33,373 bases of DNA from the IMG/VR virus record IMGVR_UViG_3300017763_000083, positions 1-33,373 of that record; one strand, written 5' to 3'. The DNA comes from a virus. A program made the position numbers and the translations under genes. Below the pieces are notes generated by a model, which worked only from the letters and a program-made list of their open reading frames with translations, did not search any database and was not told the DNA's origin. Every line of letters starts with the position of its first letter. Position 1 is the stretch's first letter. Of this stretch, positions 15,585-22,536 are shown piece after piece.

Positions 15585-16165
15585 AGTTCTATTAATATCT
15601 TTTTGTACTGGGCATGGTCATAGTTTATGAATGCTTTGTACTTTCTGATTTGGTTATGTACATCGGGATACAAGACCTTCTCCGTTATCAACCGTTCCCA
15701 ATCTGCAGTGAATCCTATGATAGCATCCATAATACAAATGGTAGGTAAACTTATTTGTTTACTTAGAAAGGACTTTAGTAAACGTGGATGTTGTCCCTTA
15801 TCAACCCTTAGTACCGTATCAATTTTGTAATGTTTTAAAAGCGTGCCTACTTCTGTCTCAAAAAGGTAAGACAATTTCTGTTTGTTTTTCTTCCAGTCTT
15901 TGAACCGTTTATCCGCTTCCTTGTCTAGTAGGTCACCTACCCAATAATCTTTTTGAGATAGGTTCGCTACGAAGAAATCCTTAAGTTCGTGTTTATAGGT
16001 ACGTGAAAGTTTTCCAAAATGAAATTTGTCTTTACGTTTTAGAAAGGATGGTAGTTCTGCTTTTACAACACCGTTGTATTTTACAAAGTCATAGTCCTTG
16101 GAATGAAAGTGTAGTTTAATTCCAAGGTATAACTGATAAGCATCAAATCCTTCCCTTGATGTCAT
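15572..16165 (-). CDS. 59: Helicase loader gp59
   Basis: A 197-aa protein; T4 gp59 is 217 aa. gp59 binds gp32 and fork DNA and loads the gp41 helicase. The N-terminal domain (FDAYQLYLGIKLHFHSKDYDFVKYNG, then RKDKFHFGKLSRTYKHELKDFFVANL) closely follows the family pattern of Y-x-L-Y-L and Y-D-x-x-K-Y-N, with K-R-x-D-K-x-F. The C-terminal helical domain begins near residue 105. The neighbours gp33 and gp32 echo the 32-59-33 cluster of T4. It starts one base after the stop of the upstream gene. Confidence 0.92.
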   Translation of the reverse strand: MTSREGFDAYQLYLGIKLHFHSKDYDFVKYNGVVKAELPSFLKRKDKFHFGKLSRTYKHELKDFFVANLSQKDYWVGDLLDKEADKRFKDWKKNKQKLSYLFETEVGTLLKHYKIDTVLRVDKGQHPRLLKSFLSKQISLPTICIMDAIIGFTADWERLITEKVLYPDVHNQIRKYKAFINYDHAQYKKILIELCSQ

Positions 16166-16468
16166 CTATTTGACTAATTTTGGGGCAGAGGGTGGTGCAA
16201 TAATTGAAGACGTTGCTTCTTGATATGCTGAACGTACTTGGTCATTCGTTGGAGTCGCAAAGACAACACTCATAAACGTACAGTCATCGGGATTCTCAAC
16301 ACCTGTTACGGCAATCCCACGAGCAAACCCCATCTGACCATCAGGCGATTGTACAATCATCCTAGGTTCTTTGATAGTTACTACTCCAGCACTTGTATCC
16401 ATTTCAGTGAGTTTTCCAACGTACTCACCACTCAGTGTCACTACCGTGACGATATCACCATTTTCCAT
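16166..16468 (-). CDS. Small Sm-like phage protein
   Basis: A 100-aa protein with a short beta-barrel pattern: GDIVTVVTLSGEYVGKLTEM, GVVTIKEPRMIVQ and DCTFMSVVFATPTNDQV. This resembles Sm/LSm-like proteins annotated in marine T4-like phages. It may bind RNA or act as an oligomeric scaffold in replication or late transcription; function not known. It lies between gp33 (7 nt gap) and gp59 (no gap), so it is translated with the replication set. Confidence 0.8.
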   Translation of the reverse strand: MENGDIVTVVTLSGEYVGKLTEMDTSAGVVTIKEPRMIVQSPDGQMGFARGIAVTGVENPDDCTFMSVVFATPTNDQVRSAYQEATSSIIAPPSAPKLVK

Positions 16469-16475
16469 AATTACC

Positions 16476-16706
16476 TCACTTAAAAAATGTAGTCAACGAT
16501 GCTTGTGAATTCGCACCTCTATTGACCATGTTTAACTTCTTTGCTTCCGCTTCCAATCTAATCTTCAATGGGTCACTCAAAAGTCTCTTGGTTGATTCGG
16601 GTTCTATTTTGTTATTCTCGCATACTTTAATAATAGCATCCATAACACTAGCACCACGATTAAGTAGAACTTCTACCTGTTCTGTAAATTCTTTTTTAGT
16701 TATCAT
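16476..16706 (-). CDS. 33: Late-transcription coactivator gp33
   Basis: A 76-aa protein; T4 gp33 is 112 aa. It links the sliding clamp gp45 to host RNA polymerase at late promoters. The family pattern is visible: KKEFTEQVEVLLNRGASVMDAIIKVCENNKIEPES, then LLSDPLKIRLEAEAKKLNMV. The protein ends Q-A-S-L-T-T-F-F-K, a perfect Q-x-x-L-x-x-F-F clamp-binding (PIP-box) motif, as expected for its partner gp45. It overlaps the upstream nuclease gene by ATGA. It fits the T4-type late promoters in this window. Confidence 0.85.
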   Translation of the reverse strand: MITKKEFTEQVEVLLNRGASVMDAIIKVCENNKIEPESTKRLLSDPLKIRLEAEAKKLNMVNRGANSQASLTTFFK

Positions 16707-17383
16707 ATTCCGTAAATGTTTTTATATTGAGCACGCACCTTGCACAGGTCATCAATGTAGTCCTCATGGTTAGCGGAAAAGAGTTGGTATTGTCCATTTT
16801 CAACCATGACTAATGCCACCAACTCCTCTATCTTGTTACCTGTAAGTTCTTCAACCATGATTGCATAAGCAGTCATTTGTAAGAACCATGGACGAGCCAT
16901 ATAATCTTCTTTAAACTTGCCAGAAGTTTTGAAGTCAATTACACAAAGCGTATCGTCTAGTATTCCAATGCAGTCAACTCTTCCCGCCATCTTTAATGTA
17001 TCGGAATACATCGGTGCTTCTAGAGCAAGCGGGGTTATCTCATCCAAAACTGGGCGAATGCTTTTAAACATTCCTTCATGGATAAGGTTGTCAAATTCAA
17101 TGAACTCTTTTTCTTTACGTAGATAATCTTCTACATGTTGGTGGATTTTAGTTCCACGGTCTGTAGCAGCTTTAGTGATTTTGTTTGCTTTCTCTTCACC
17201 AATTCTTTTTTTCCACGCTTGAATATGTTTACGTGATTCCAAACCAACAACAGTTGTTACGCTGGGGTACTTGATTCCTTTTTTATCACAGTAGAAACGT
17301 TGACCGTTTTCCTGTACAGTATCAAGGTCAAACATTTCTAGTTCAGAAATGTCGTAGGGATTTGTTCTCACTTTAATCATCAT
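16703..17383 (-). CDS. PD-(D/E)XK exonuclease (RecB/Cas4-like)
   Basis: A 226-aa nuclease. Motifs: KYPSVTTVVGL (39-48), GTKIHQHVEDYL with H81, E122 in LEAPMYS, AGRVDCIG with D137, and LCVIDFKTSG with D150 and K152. This H...D...D-x-K arrangement matches RecB/lambda-exonuclease-like proteins. No Cys cluster for a 4Fe-4S centre is seen. It probably processes DNA ends in replication/recombination, judged by position before gp33 and gp59. It may start at Met1 or Met2. Confidence 0.88.
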   Translation of the reverse strand: MMIKVRTNPYDISELEMFDLDTVQENGQRFYCDKKGIKYPSVTTVVGLESRKHIQAWKKRIGEEKANKITKAATDRGTKIHQHVEDYLRKEKEFIEFDNLIHEGMFKSIRPVLDEITPLALEAPMYSDTLKMAGRVDCIGILDDTLCVIDFKTSGKFKEDYMARPWFLQMTAYAIMVEELTGNKIEELVALVMVENGQYQLFSANHEDYIDDLCKVRAQYKNIYGI

Positions 17384-17395
17384 ATACTCTCTATT

Positions 17396-17707
17396 CTACT
17401 TCTTTTTTGACTGTAAGTCAATATGCTTTTTGATAATCGCACGTGTTTGAGATTCTTTTACGCCAACCCCATTATAACGTTTATCAACCGTACTGCCTGG
17501 ATATGCTTTACCCACGTTAGACAATACTTCTTTAAACCCATCATCGGTTTTAACTCGGTCACCTACACCACCAACTGTCATTGGTGCTCCTAGGATACGT
17601 TGTTGTAGATGCGGGTTCTGTTCTTTGAACTCATCTAACTTGGTGAATGACATGAAGTGCTCTTCGACTTCATCTGTTTTAGAATTATAAAAATCGTAGT
17701 TAGGCAT
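17396..17707 (-). CDS. Phage protein with FmdB-like start lacking zinc ligands
   Basis: A 103-aa protein starting MPNYDFYNSKTDEVEEHFMSF. This start mimics the MP-x-Y-D-F of FmdB-type zinc-ribbon proteins, but the Cys residues are absent. I chose ATG 17707, which overlaps the upstream stop by 8 nt; an in-frame ATG at 17791 lies inside the upstream coding region and gives no conserved-looking sequence. The later part (LGAPMTVGGVGDRVKTDDGF..VLSNVGKAYPGS) is common in marine phages. Function unknown. Confidence 0.75.
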   Translation of the reverse strand: MPNYDFYNSKTDEVEEHFMSFTKLDEFKEQNPHLQQRILGAPMTVGGVGDRVKTDDGFKEVLSNVGKAYPGSTVDKRYNGVGVKESQTRAIIKKHIDLQSKKK

Positions 17708-18242
17708 ATTGTTCCATAAATGTGGGGACTTCTCGTTTAGTCCAAACTGCAAAGTCTTTCTTGTACTTAGCATAGTATTTATGGTATGCATTTAAGGAGT
17801 TGCCTTCGACTTTTACATCATCAGGCATACACTGGGGTGGTTCAGACCATTGACCCAATGAAATGTTATTTGGTAGTTGATTCAATAAACCTCTGAGTTT
17901 CTCATCGGTCAAATGAGTACGTCCATAACGGTACGTGTACTCATCACACAATGCAACAAACATATCGTAAGCATATTGATACTGTATAGCATTACCACGA
18001 ACCCATTGTGTTGAAGGGTGATTGATATGCGATGCTTTGTACAGCATACCTTCCATTTCACCTTCAAGCGCCCATCGTTTGATTCTACGTCCACTGGATG
18101 CATCGATATATTGTTTACCATCTAAGATACGGTGAGCAGTCGATAACATCTGAGCATACTCAATGACCATTTTGACGGCATGTTTATCCACATGCATCGA
18201 TGCCGATTTGACTGGGTCTTCGTGTAAGTAAAATAAATTCAT
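17700..18242 (-). CDS. Conserved phage protein of unknown function (180 aa)
   Basis: A 180-aa soluble protein with a memorable pattern: MNLFYLHEDPVKSASMHVDKHAVKMVIEYAQMLSTAHRILDG, then HINHPSTQWVRGN and LPNNISLGQWSEPPQCMPDD. Similar proteins occur in many phages. His, Asp and Lys near the N-terminus (H18, D20, H22) look conserved and might be catalytic, but no named family is clear to me. It overlaps both neighbours by a few bases (ATGA-type coupling). Confidence 0.85.
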   Translation of the reverse strand: MNLFYLHEDPVKSASMHVDKHAVKMVIEYAQMLSTAHRILDGKQYIDASSGRRIKRWALEGEMEGMLYKASHINHPSTQWVRGNAIQYQYAYDMFVALCDEYTYRYGRTHLTDEKLRGLLNQLPNNISLGQWSEPPQCMPDDVKVEGNSLNAYHKYYAKYKKDFAVWTKREVPTFMEQYA

Positions 18243-18490
18243 AGTTTAGCAATCTCCTTAAGTGCACGTTGAACATCTTCATCAGTTAACCAACCAAGAA
18301 CGTCACTTGTTAAAGGAGTAGTATAACATAAATCTTCACCCTTGATAACCGCTAATTCCCATAAATCATCTTTACCCCCATAACTCATCTTGTGCTTCAC
18401 AACGGAAGCACCATAACCATTAGGGAAATTATAGATTTGCTGAACTCCATCGAGGTCTTGCAAAATGTTTTCTGTTTGTGGTTTAATCAT
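18239..18490 (-). CDS. Hypothetical protein, 83 aa
   Basis: A small soluble protein, mixed alpha/beta: VQQIYNFPNGYGASVVKHKM, then GGKDDLWELAVIKGEDLCY and a C-terminal helix WLTDEDVQRALKEIAKL. Similar proteins occur in marine myoviruses as unknowns. It is part of an overlapping chain of small genes (4-nt and 8-nt overlaps on either side), consistent with an early operon. I do not recognise a function. Confidence 0.75.
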   Translation of the reverse strand: MIKPQTENILQDLDGVQQIYNFPNGYGASVVKHKMSYGGKDDLWELAVIKGEDLCYTTPLTSDVLGWLTDEDVQRALKEIAKL

Positions 18491-18698
18491 AATCAGATTC
18501 TGTTTTTTTCAACTGGACGAATTTGCGCCTAGATTTGCTGAACAACTTGGAAGGTTTTCCGTAGAAAATTTGTTTCCGTGTTCCCGTTTTAATATATCCT
18601 ACATTTTGTTTTTTCTCATTGAAAATGTAAGTGTGGTTTGGAATGTTACAACCGCAATCACTCCAATCCGTAATTTCTTTTAAATAAGTTAGTGCCAT
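18483..18698 (-). CDS. Hypothetical protein, 71 aa, basic C-terminus
   Basis: A small protein with the start MALTYLKEITDWSDCGCNIPNHTYIFN and a Lys/Arg-rich end (KPSKLFSKSRRKFVQLKK). The pattern 'L-x-E-I-T-D-W ... N-H-x-Y' and 'F-x-K-x-R-R-K-F' recurs in small proteins of marine T4-like phages. Two cysteines in CGC could bind metal or be redox-active; not shown. Start and stop overlap the neighbouring genes. Confidence 0.75.
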   Translation of the reverse strand: MALTYLKEITDWSDCGCNIPNHTYIFNEKKQNVGYIKTGTRKQIFYGKPSKLFSKSRRKFVQLKKTESDYD

Positions 18699-19198
18699 TA
18701 TGCAACCGCCTTAAGGTAGTTAGAAAGAGATTCATCACCCACGATTGTGGTTCCATCTTGCATGACATACTCAACATGATACTGGTCTACAGTTTTGCCT
18801 GCTTCATATGTCCAAACTTGAACCCTAGAGACTATCTCACTTCTTAGATAACCGTAATCACCATTTTCGGTGACTTTCTTAGAAGTCCACAGACCCGCCT
18901 CATTCTTAGCGAGAATGTATGGGGATTCCCATGGTTCAATCTTGCTAGCAAGTTCAGAGTCGGATACAACTTCCCAACCAAGGACATATTCCTCAGCTGC
19001 TTCGTTGCGGAAAGTATGTAAAAATGAAGTCTCTTCGATAAGGTCTTGAAGACCATCAACGTCAAAAGACTCCACGGCAATAACATATGACGAACCACCT
19101 TTGTACTTCCAATGTGGGGCTGAAACACCATGCACATAATCTTCATCATGAGCAGCATAGTTCTCGCAGTATTGGGTTTGAATTAGTAAGTTCGCCAT
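18698..19198 (-). CDS. Hypothetical protein, 166 aa
   Basis: A soluble acidic protein beginning MANLLIQTQYCENYAAHD, with W-K-Y-K-G-G-S-S-Y and several aromatic residues. It has good start signals (GGAG 8 nt upstream). Homologues by pattern occur in other phages, without known function. It leads the chain of overlapping genes that runs down to 17396. I cannot assign a domain. Confidence 0.8.
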   Translation of the reverse strand: MANLLIQTQYCENYAAHDEDYVHGVSAPHWKYKGGSSYVIAVESFDVDGLQDLIEETSFLHTFRNEAAEEYVLGWEVVSDSELASKIEPWESPYILAKNEAGLWTSKKVTENGDYGYLRSEIVSRVQVWTYEAGKTVDQYHVEYVMQDGTTIVGDESLSNYLKAVA

Positions 19199-19209
19199 AG
19201 TAGTCTCCG

Positions 19210-19581
19210 TTAAATTAAGTAGTCGGGGCCGTATTTTCTCATCCCCGTGATAGTGTAACCGTCAAACAGATTGCCTCTCGCCTGATTCAGTGCTGGGGTT
19301 GCCCAACCAGCAGACTTGAGTACGTCACCACACTCAAAGGTAACACCATTTGGTTTAGTCCATTTTGACTTATTGATGAACCCCCAAACCGATTGTTGAT
19401 TACCACAGTTCTGAATTACCTTGATGTACTTCCTAGATACTTTGTAATAGTAGGAATATTCAGTCAAAGTTGGAAACTGTTTTTTATGTTCCGTGAGAAG
19501 GTCATCACATAACTTCTCACACAATTGAAGCAATTCTTGTTCTTGGTTTACTTCTTCAACCAAAGCGGATAATTTAGTCAT
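19210..19581 (-). CDS. Hypothetical protein, 123 aa
   Basis: The N-terminus is helical and acidic (MTKLSALVEEVNQEQELLQLCEKL). The C-terminal half is rich in Gly and aromatic residues: CGNQQSVWGFINKSKW, then FECGDVLKSAGWATPALNQARGNLFDGY. This latter block recurs in small early proteins of marine phages. No catalytic motif is clear. It overlaps the upstream gene by one base. Position behind a strong early promoter suggests a host-takeover or metabolic role, but this is inference only. Confidence 0.75.
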   Translation of the reverse strand: MTKLSALVEEVNQEQELLQLCEKLCDDLLTEHKKQFPTLTEYSYYYKVSRKYIKVIQNCGNQQSVWGFINKSKWTKPNGVTFECGDVLKSAGWATPALNQARGNLFDGYTITGMRKYGPDYLI

Positions 19582-19847
19582 TACGCTGCCTCCATCATTG
19601 AATAAGGAACCGAAACAGGGACAACTCCCCTAGAACCGTAGTTCATCCTAACGACTGCCTTTTTGGGATTCATCTTTTCGATGATTCCAGGCGTCTTTTT
19701 GGTTTTTTGAACCACAAAAACTTCCTGTCCAACCGAAAAAGTCGCAGTAGCAGATATCTGCTTGATTTGTTGTGCTAACTGAATAATGTGACTCAACTCA
19801 GATTGGGTCATTTTCATCATTTCTTGTTTGATAGTTTGAACACTCAT
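19581..19847 (-). CDS. Hypothetical protein, 88 aa, small beta domain
   Basis: Starting at ATG 19847 (GGAG 8 nt upstream) gives MSVQTIKQEMMKMTQSELSH with an N-terminal helix, then a short SH3/KOW-like beta stretch: FSVGQEVFVVQKTKKTPGIIEK and KKAVVRMNYGSRGVV. An in-frame ATG at 19907 lies upstream of the promoter and is rejected. Such a module might bind RNA or protein. It is first behind early promoter 19878-19907. Confidence 0.75.
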   Translation of the reverse strand: MSVQTIKQEMMKMTQSELSHIIQLAQQIKQISATATFSVGQEVFVVQKTKKTPGIIEKMNPKKAVVRMNYGSRGVVPVSVPYSMMEAA

Positions 19848-19877
19848 AATTTTCTCCGTTTTCTTTATCATGTAGCC

Positions 19878-19907
19878 ATTATATGAAAAAAGTGATGTCA
19901 CTGTCAA
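19878..19907 (-). promoter_or_regulatory. Early sigma70-like promoter (TTGACA-18-TATAAT)
   Basis: The minus strand reads TTGACA (19902-19907), an 18-nt spacer starting GTGACATC, and TATAAT (19878-19883), followed by GGCTACAT. Both boxes are perfect. The TGA inside TTGACA is also the stop codon of the upstream gene. It drives the 88-aa gene and probably those beyond. Confidence 0.85.
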
Positions 19908-20275
19908 GCGGTGACAACATATTTTTCGTTATATTTTCCGATATTCACATCAAAATAGTGTGAACGATGGTGATAATCGGTCATAATGTCCGATTTATCA
20001 AAGAAATTTGGCCCCTTCATCGCTTCAATCAACTCAGATAGGAATGATTTAGCAGTTCCGACATAGTGGTCTTGAAACCAGTAGGGATTTACTTGATAGT
20101 GGTACTCACCATCGTGGTTAGAATCTTTTTGGAAGTCTACCGAACCGCTTTTTAGGTTAACAACTAGGGTAGAATGGTGTCGAACAGCGATTGAACCCTT
20201 AACTTTGTACTTTTTCAACACTGCTTTGATAGCAGGAGCAAGTTCTTTCTTCATTGATTGTGATACATACGCCAT
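19904..20275 (-). CDS. Conserved hypothetical protein, 123 aa
   Basis: Starts MAYVSQSMKKELAPAIKAVLKKYKVKGSIAVRHHSTLVVNLKSGSVDF; a later block is FFDKSDIMTDYHHRSHYFDVNIGKY. It is His/Tyr-rich, and this arrangement recurs in unknown proteins of phages and plasmids (it reminds me of a large-polyvalent-protein-associated domain, unconfirmed). It has a good AAAGGA site. It is alone behind its own early promoter (20307-20336), and its stop codon lies inside the next promoter's -35. Confidence 0.85.
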   Translation of the reverse strand: MAYVSQSMKKELAPAIKAVLKKYKVKGSIAVRHHSTLVVNLKSGSVDFQKDSNHDGEYHYQVNPYWFQDHYVGTAKSFLSELIEAMKGPNFFDKSDIMTDYHHRSHYFDVNIGKYNEKYVVTA

Positions 20276-20306
20276 AATTCAGTTCCTTTTCTCAGTTTAT
20301 GTAGCC

Positions 20307-20336
20307 ATTTTACAGGAATAGTGCTGTCACTGTCAA
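20307..20336 (-). promoter_or_regulatory. Early sigma70-like promoter (TTGACA-18-TAAAAT)
   Basis: TTGACA at 20331-20336, 18-nt spacer starting GTGACAGC, TAAAAT at 20307-20312, then GGCTACAT as in the promoter at 19878. GCTGT/ACAGC forms a 5-bp stem around the -35. The TGA of TTGACA is the stop codon of the 108-aa gene upstream. Confidence 0.8.
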
Positions 20337-20659
20337 CAGCTCATTTCATATTTTTTGTCTTCGATTTCCATTTCGAGTTCGTCATGTTCGTTCTCGATAT
20401 CCCTTAGTTTGTCCTCAAATGGAGCCACAAGTTCGTATATTGCGCTCTCAAGGTCGTTTACTTTAGACCTAATCTCGTCAACCTCAGACTCCACATCGAT
20501 TCCTAGGGACTCTGCAAGGGACTCTACTTGGATATAGATGTTCATGGGGGTGTCATCATACTTGATAGCACGTGTTATGTCGTTAACTTTATCGACATTC
20601 GACTTCATATTCCATTTAGCGTCATCTAAAACAGCGAGTTTATTCTCTAATTCAACCAT
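20333..20659 (-). CDS. Coiled-coil hypothetical protein, 108 aa
   Basis: An acidic, nearly all-helical protein. Residues 1-35 and 60-106 have heptad-like Leu/Ile/Val spacing (LENKLAVLDDAKWNMKSNVDKV; VDEIRSKVNDLESAIYELV; LRDIENEHDELEMEIEDKKYE). It probably dimerises. The start overlaps the stop of the 32-aa membrane protein by 13 nt. There is no clear ribosome site other than AGGAGATTGC-like GGAGATTGC within the upstream frame. Function unknown. Confidence 0.75.
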   Translation of the reverse strand: MVELENKLAVLDDAKWNMKSNVDKVNDITRAIKYDDTPMNIYIQVESLAESLGIDVESEVDEIRSKVNDLESAIYELVAPFEDKLRDIENEHDELEMEIEDKKYEMSC

Positions 20660-20745
20660 TTAGCAATCTCCAATATTAGGGGTAGTACCATAATTGCAAG
20701 TCCTTGTGTGAACTCCCAATCAACCTTTTTAATTATCTTTTCCAT
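20647..20745 (-). CDS. 32-aa membrane mini-protein
   Basis: A short frame, MEKIIKKVDWEFTQG then a hydrophobic segment LAIMVLPLILEIA and KWLN. A basic start followed by one membrane helix suggests a small inner-membrane peptide. The A of its ATG is where transcription should begin if the promoter at 20752-20781 is used, so it may be leaderless. It overlaps the following gene by 13 nt, suggesting coupling. Probably real, but very short. Confidence 0.55.
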   Translation of the reverse strand: MEKIIKKVDWEFTQGLAIMVLPLILEIAKWLN

Positions 20746-20751
20746 ACTATA

Positions 20752-20781
20752 AGGCTAACAAAAAAGGGCTGTCATTGTCAA
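20752..20781 (-). promoter_or_regulatory. Early promoter with -35 inside a terminator loop
   Basis: TTGACA at 20776-20781, an 18-nt spacer starting ATGACAGC, and a weak -10 TAGCCT at 20752-20757. The start point should fall at or near the ATG of the 32-aa gene. The box positions align with three other promoters of this family. Confidence 0.55.
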
Positions 20782-20788
20782 CAGCCCC
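20760..20788 (-). terminator. Intrinsic terminator overlapping a promoter
   Basis: On the minus strand GGGCTGT pairs with ACAGCCC (7 bp, 8-nt loop TGACAATG) and is followed by TTTTTT. It should end the transcript of the 82-aa gene at 20833. The loop contains most of the TTGACA of the next promoter. Confidence 0.8.
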
Positions 20789-20832
20789 TTCAAGTTTTTT
20801 TATCTCTACGGATTTTCCCCGTAATGGGGAAT

Positions 20833-21081
20833 TTAGGTGTAGTTATCTTTGTTGGTTAGAAATTCCCTAACCGCATTAGACTCTTCTAGTGATAGGTCTT
20901 TTATTGATTTGATACCCCATGGTGTTCCTAGGGTGACAAGTTTGTTTCCAGCAGTCACAGCACGATTCCACATAAGGTCATCCTTCGGGAATAATAGGTT
21001 GCACTCACAGGCAGCAATCATCTGTCGCCCAATCTTTACAATCTGCATCACTGCCTTGCTATCTTCGTATATACTATTCAT
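20833..21081 (-). CDS. Hypothetical protein, 82 aa
   Basis: A small helical protein, MNSIYEDSKAVMQIVKIGRQMIAACECNLLFPKDD, ending with LSLEESNAVREFLTNKDNYT. A C-x-C pair is present (CEC). It has an AAAGGAAAG ribosome site and its own early promoter at 21107-21136, and it is closed by the terminator at 20760. It is thus a single-gene transcription unit. No family recognised. Confidence 0.75.
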   Translation of the reverse strand: MNSIYEDSKAVMQIVKIGRQMIAACECNLLFPKDDLMWNRAVTAGNKLVTLGTPWGIKSIKDLSLEESNAVREFLTNKDNYT

Positions 21082-21106
21082 AATCTTTCCTTTTGATTTG
21101 ACAGCC

Positions 21107-21136
21107 AGCTTATCAAAAACTAGCTGTCACTGTAAA
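21107..21136 (-). promoter_or_regulatory. Early promoter (TTTACA-18-TAAGCT)
   Basis: TTTACA at 21131-21136, then GTGACAGC at the start of an 18-nt spacer, and a TAAGCT -10 at 21107-21112 followed by GGCT. It is the weakest match of the early family to sigma70 consensus, but shares the CAGTGACAGC extension and downstream GGCT with the others. Confidence 0.6.
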
Positions 21137-21148
21137 GCGGTTTTTCGC

Positions 21149-22486
21149 TTATTTTCTAACGTTGCATGATGCATGAACAGCATCACAATTATCGGGTGTA
21201 GTAGAATTGCCGTCTTTATACAATAATACGTGGTCACCGTGAATGTGTTCACCAAATTCACCCATCTCCATACCGCATATAGCACATATTCCGTCCTGCT
21301 TCGTATAAGCGTCAAGGACTTCTTCACGGGTAAATGTTCTCTTACTATCTAACTGAATAGATGAGAATGTTATGAGGGACATCTCTTTCCACAATAATTC
21401 CAGTGCTACATTAGTGTCTTCTGCACCACTACCTCTCATACGTAATTCGTATGGGGTTCCAGTGAGACCTTTGGGAACAGGTACGTTCTTGAGGTTATAA
21501 ATTGCTTGAATGTAAACTTCCATAAACTCAATAGGGTCTATCTTCCTCTTCGCCTTCATCATACTAGATACCATGTAACAATAGTTTCTGAAAGGTTTAA
21601 GGGCAATCTTAGACTTAGCGGTGGCATGATTCTTCATACTTTCACCTACAAACTTAAGAACCTTTTCAATATGCACCGCATTACTAAATTTATCTTGGGA
21701 CATAGACGCTTGAGTATCATAAAAATCATTTATGACTTTACCTGTGGTTCCTTTAGTTTTGAAACTTTCCTCACTACACATAAACACAATCTCTGCAAGA
21801 GTCTTGTCTACATCTAAACGTTTGTGTTCTGCTTTTGCAATCCACTTCAACTTGTTGCCGTCAACCGTTTCAAATATACCTAGTGGATTGAACCTTGCCC
21901 ATTGCTGTACAGTTCTAGACATAGCAGAAGAAACCGCTTGTCTTTTTTCCTGTGCATTTAATGTGTTTGTGTTGTTTAAGACATTAACAAAATACCACCC
22001 TGCTTTTTGCGGGGTTAAATTGTAGTACATCTGTGCTTGTATTTGATAAGCCAAGAATGCATCACGAACAGAAAGAGGTAATTCTTTATAAAGTTTTTTT
22101 CTTATGTCGTGGGTAAAGTCCTCTCCAGGCGCTTGCACTTCTGCAAGTTCATCGACATTAGGTAATGCTACTTCATTGTTCATGAAACGAAAAATAGTAG
22201 ATACCCTTTGACAACCGTCCATTACTTCGGCAAGTATTCCAACTTTAGGAATCATTGCACCAAGTCTTAGAGCGACTTCGGGGATAATTACTTCGGGGTT
22301 AAAGAATGACGCCATAAACATGGACTGCCATTTGTCATCCGCAAGGAAGAAGCGTTGATAAGCTTCGGGGGATAGGTCGATTTTGTCTTCCAATAATCTC
22401 AGTTCAGATATTGCAATTGCAAGTCTTTGTGGATTACCATCTAACGGAGTATCAGCCATTAACTCCTGTAAATTAAATTTACTCAT
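21149..22486 (-). CDS. DUF262-HNH nuclease, GmrSD-like
   Basis: A 445-aa protein. The N-terminal half is DUF262-like with VMDGCQRVSTIFRFM (D90-G-C-Q-R94), the NTP-handling motif related to DGQQR in GmrS and other modification-dependent restriction proteins. The C-terminus (from C401) is an HNH domain: CAIC, then HIHGDHV with D418 and H419, then N433, H438 and CN at 441-442. All expected residues are present. Start chosen at ATG 22486 (AAGGTG upstream); a GTG nine bases earlier is less likely. It has its own early promoter and 5' UTR hairpin. It may cut modified DNA of rivals or host; inference. Confidence 0.85.
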   Translation of the reverse strand: MSKFNLQELMADTPLDGNPQRLAIAISELRLLEDKIDLSPEAYQRFFLADDKWQSMFMASFFNPEVIIPEVALRLGAMIPKVGILAEVMDGCQRVSTIFRFMNNEVALPNVDELAEVQAPGEDFTHDIRKKLYKELPLSVRDAFLAYQIQAQMYYNLTPQKAGWYFVNVLNNTNTLNAQEKRQAVSSAMSRTVQQWARFNPLGIFETVDGNKLKWIAKAEHKRLDVDKTLAEIVFMCSEESFKTKGTTGKVINDFYDTQASMSQDKFSNAVHIEKVLKFVGESMKNHATAKSKIALKPFRNYCYMVSSMMKAKRKIDPIEFMEVYIQAIYNLKNVPVPKGLTGTPYELRMRGSGAEDTNVALELLWKEMSLITFSSIQLDSKRTFTREEVLDAYTKQDGICAICGMEMGEFGEHIHGDHVLLYKDGNSTTPDNCDAVHASCNVRK

Positions 22487-22536
22487 AGTTTTCACCTTAT
22501 GTATTGACGCTGAATAAACAGGGTCTAATTAATAAA

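Noticed and set aside
17776-17783. CATAAATA upstream of the 103-aa gene
   Set aside because: It lies within the 180-aa coding region, 68 nt before the next start; possible but unsupported.
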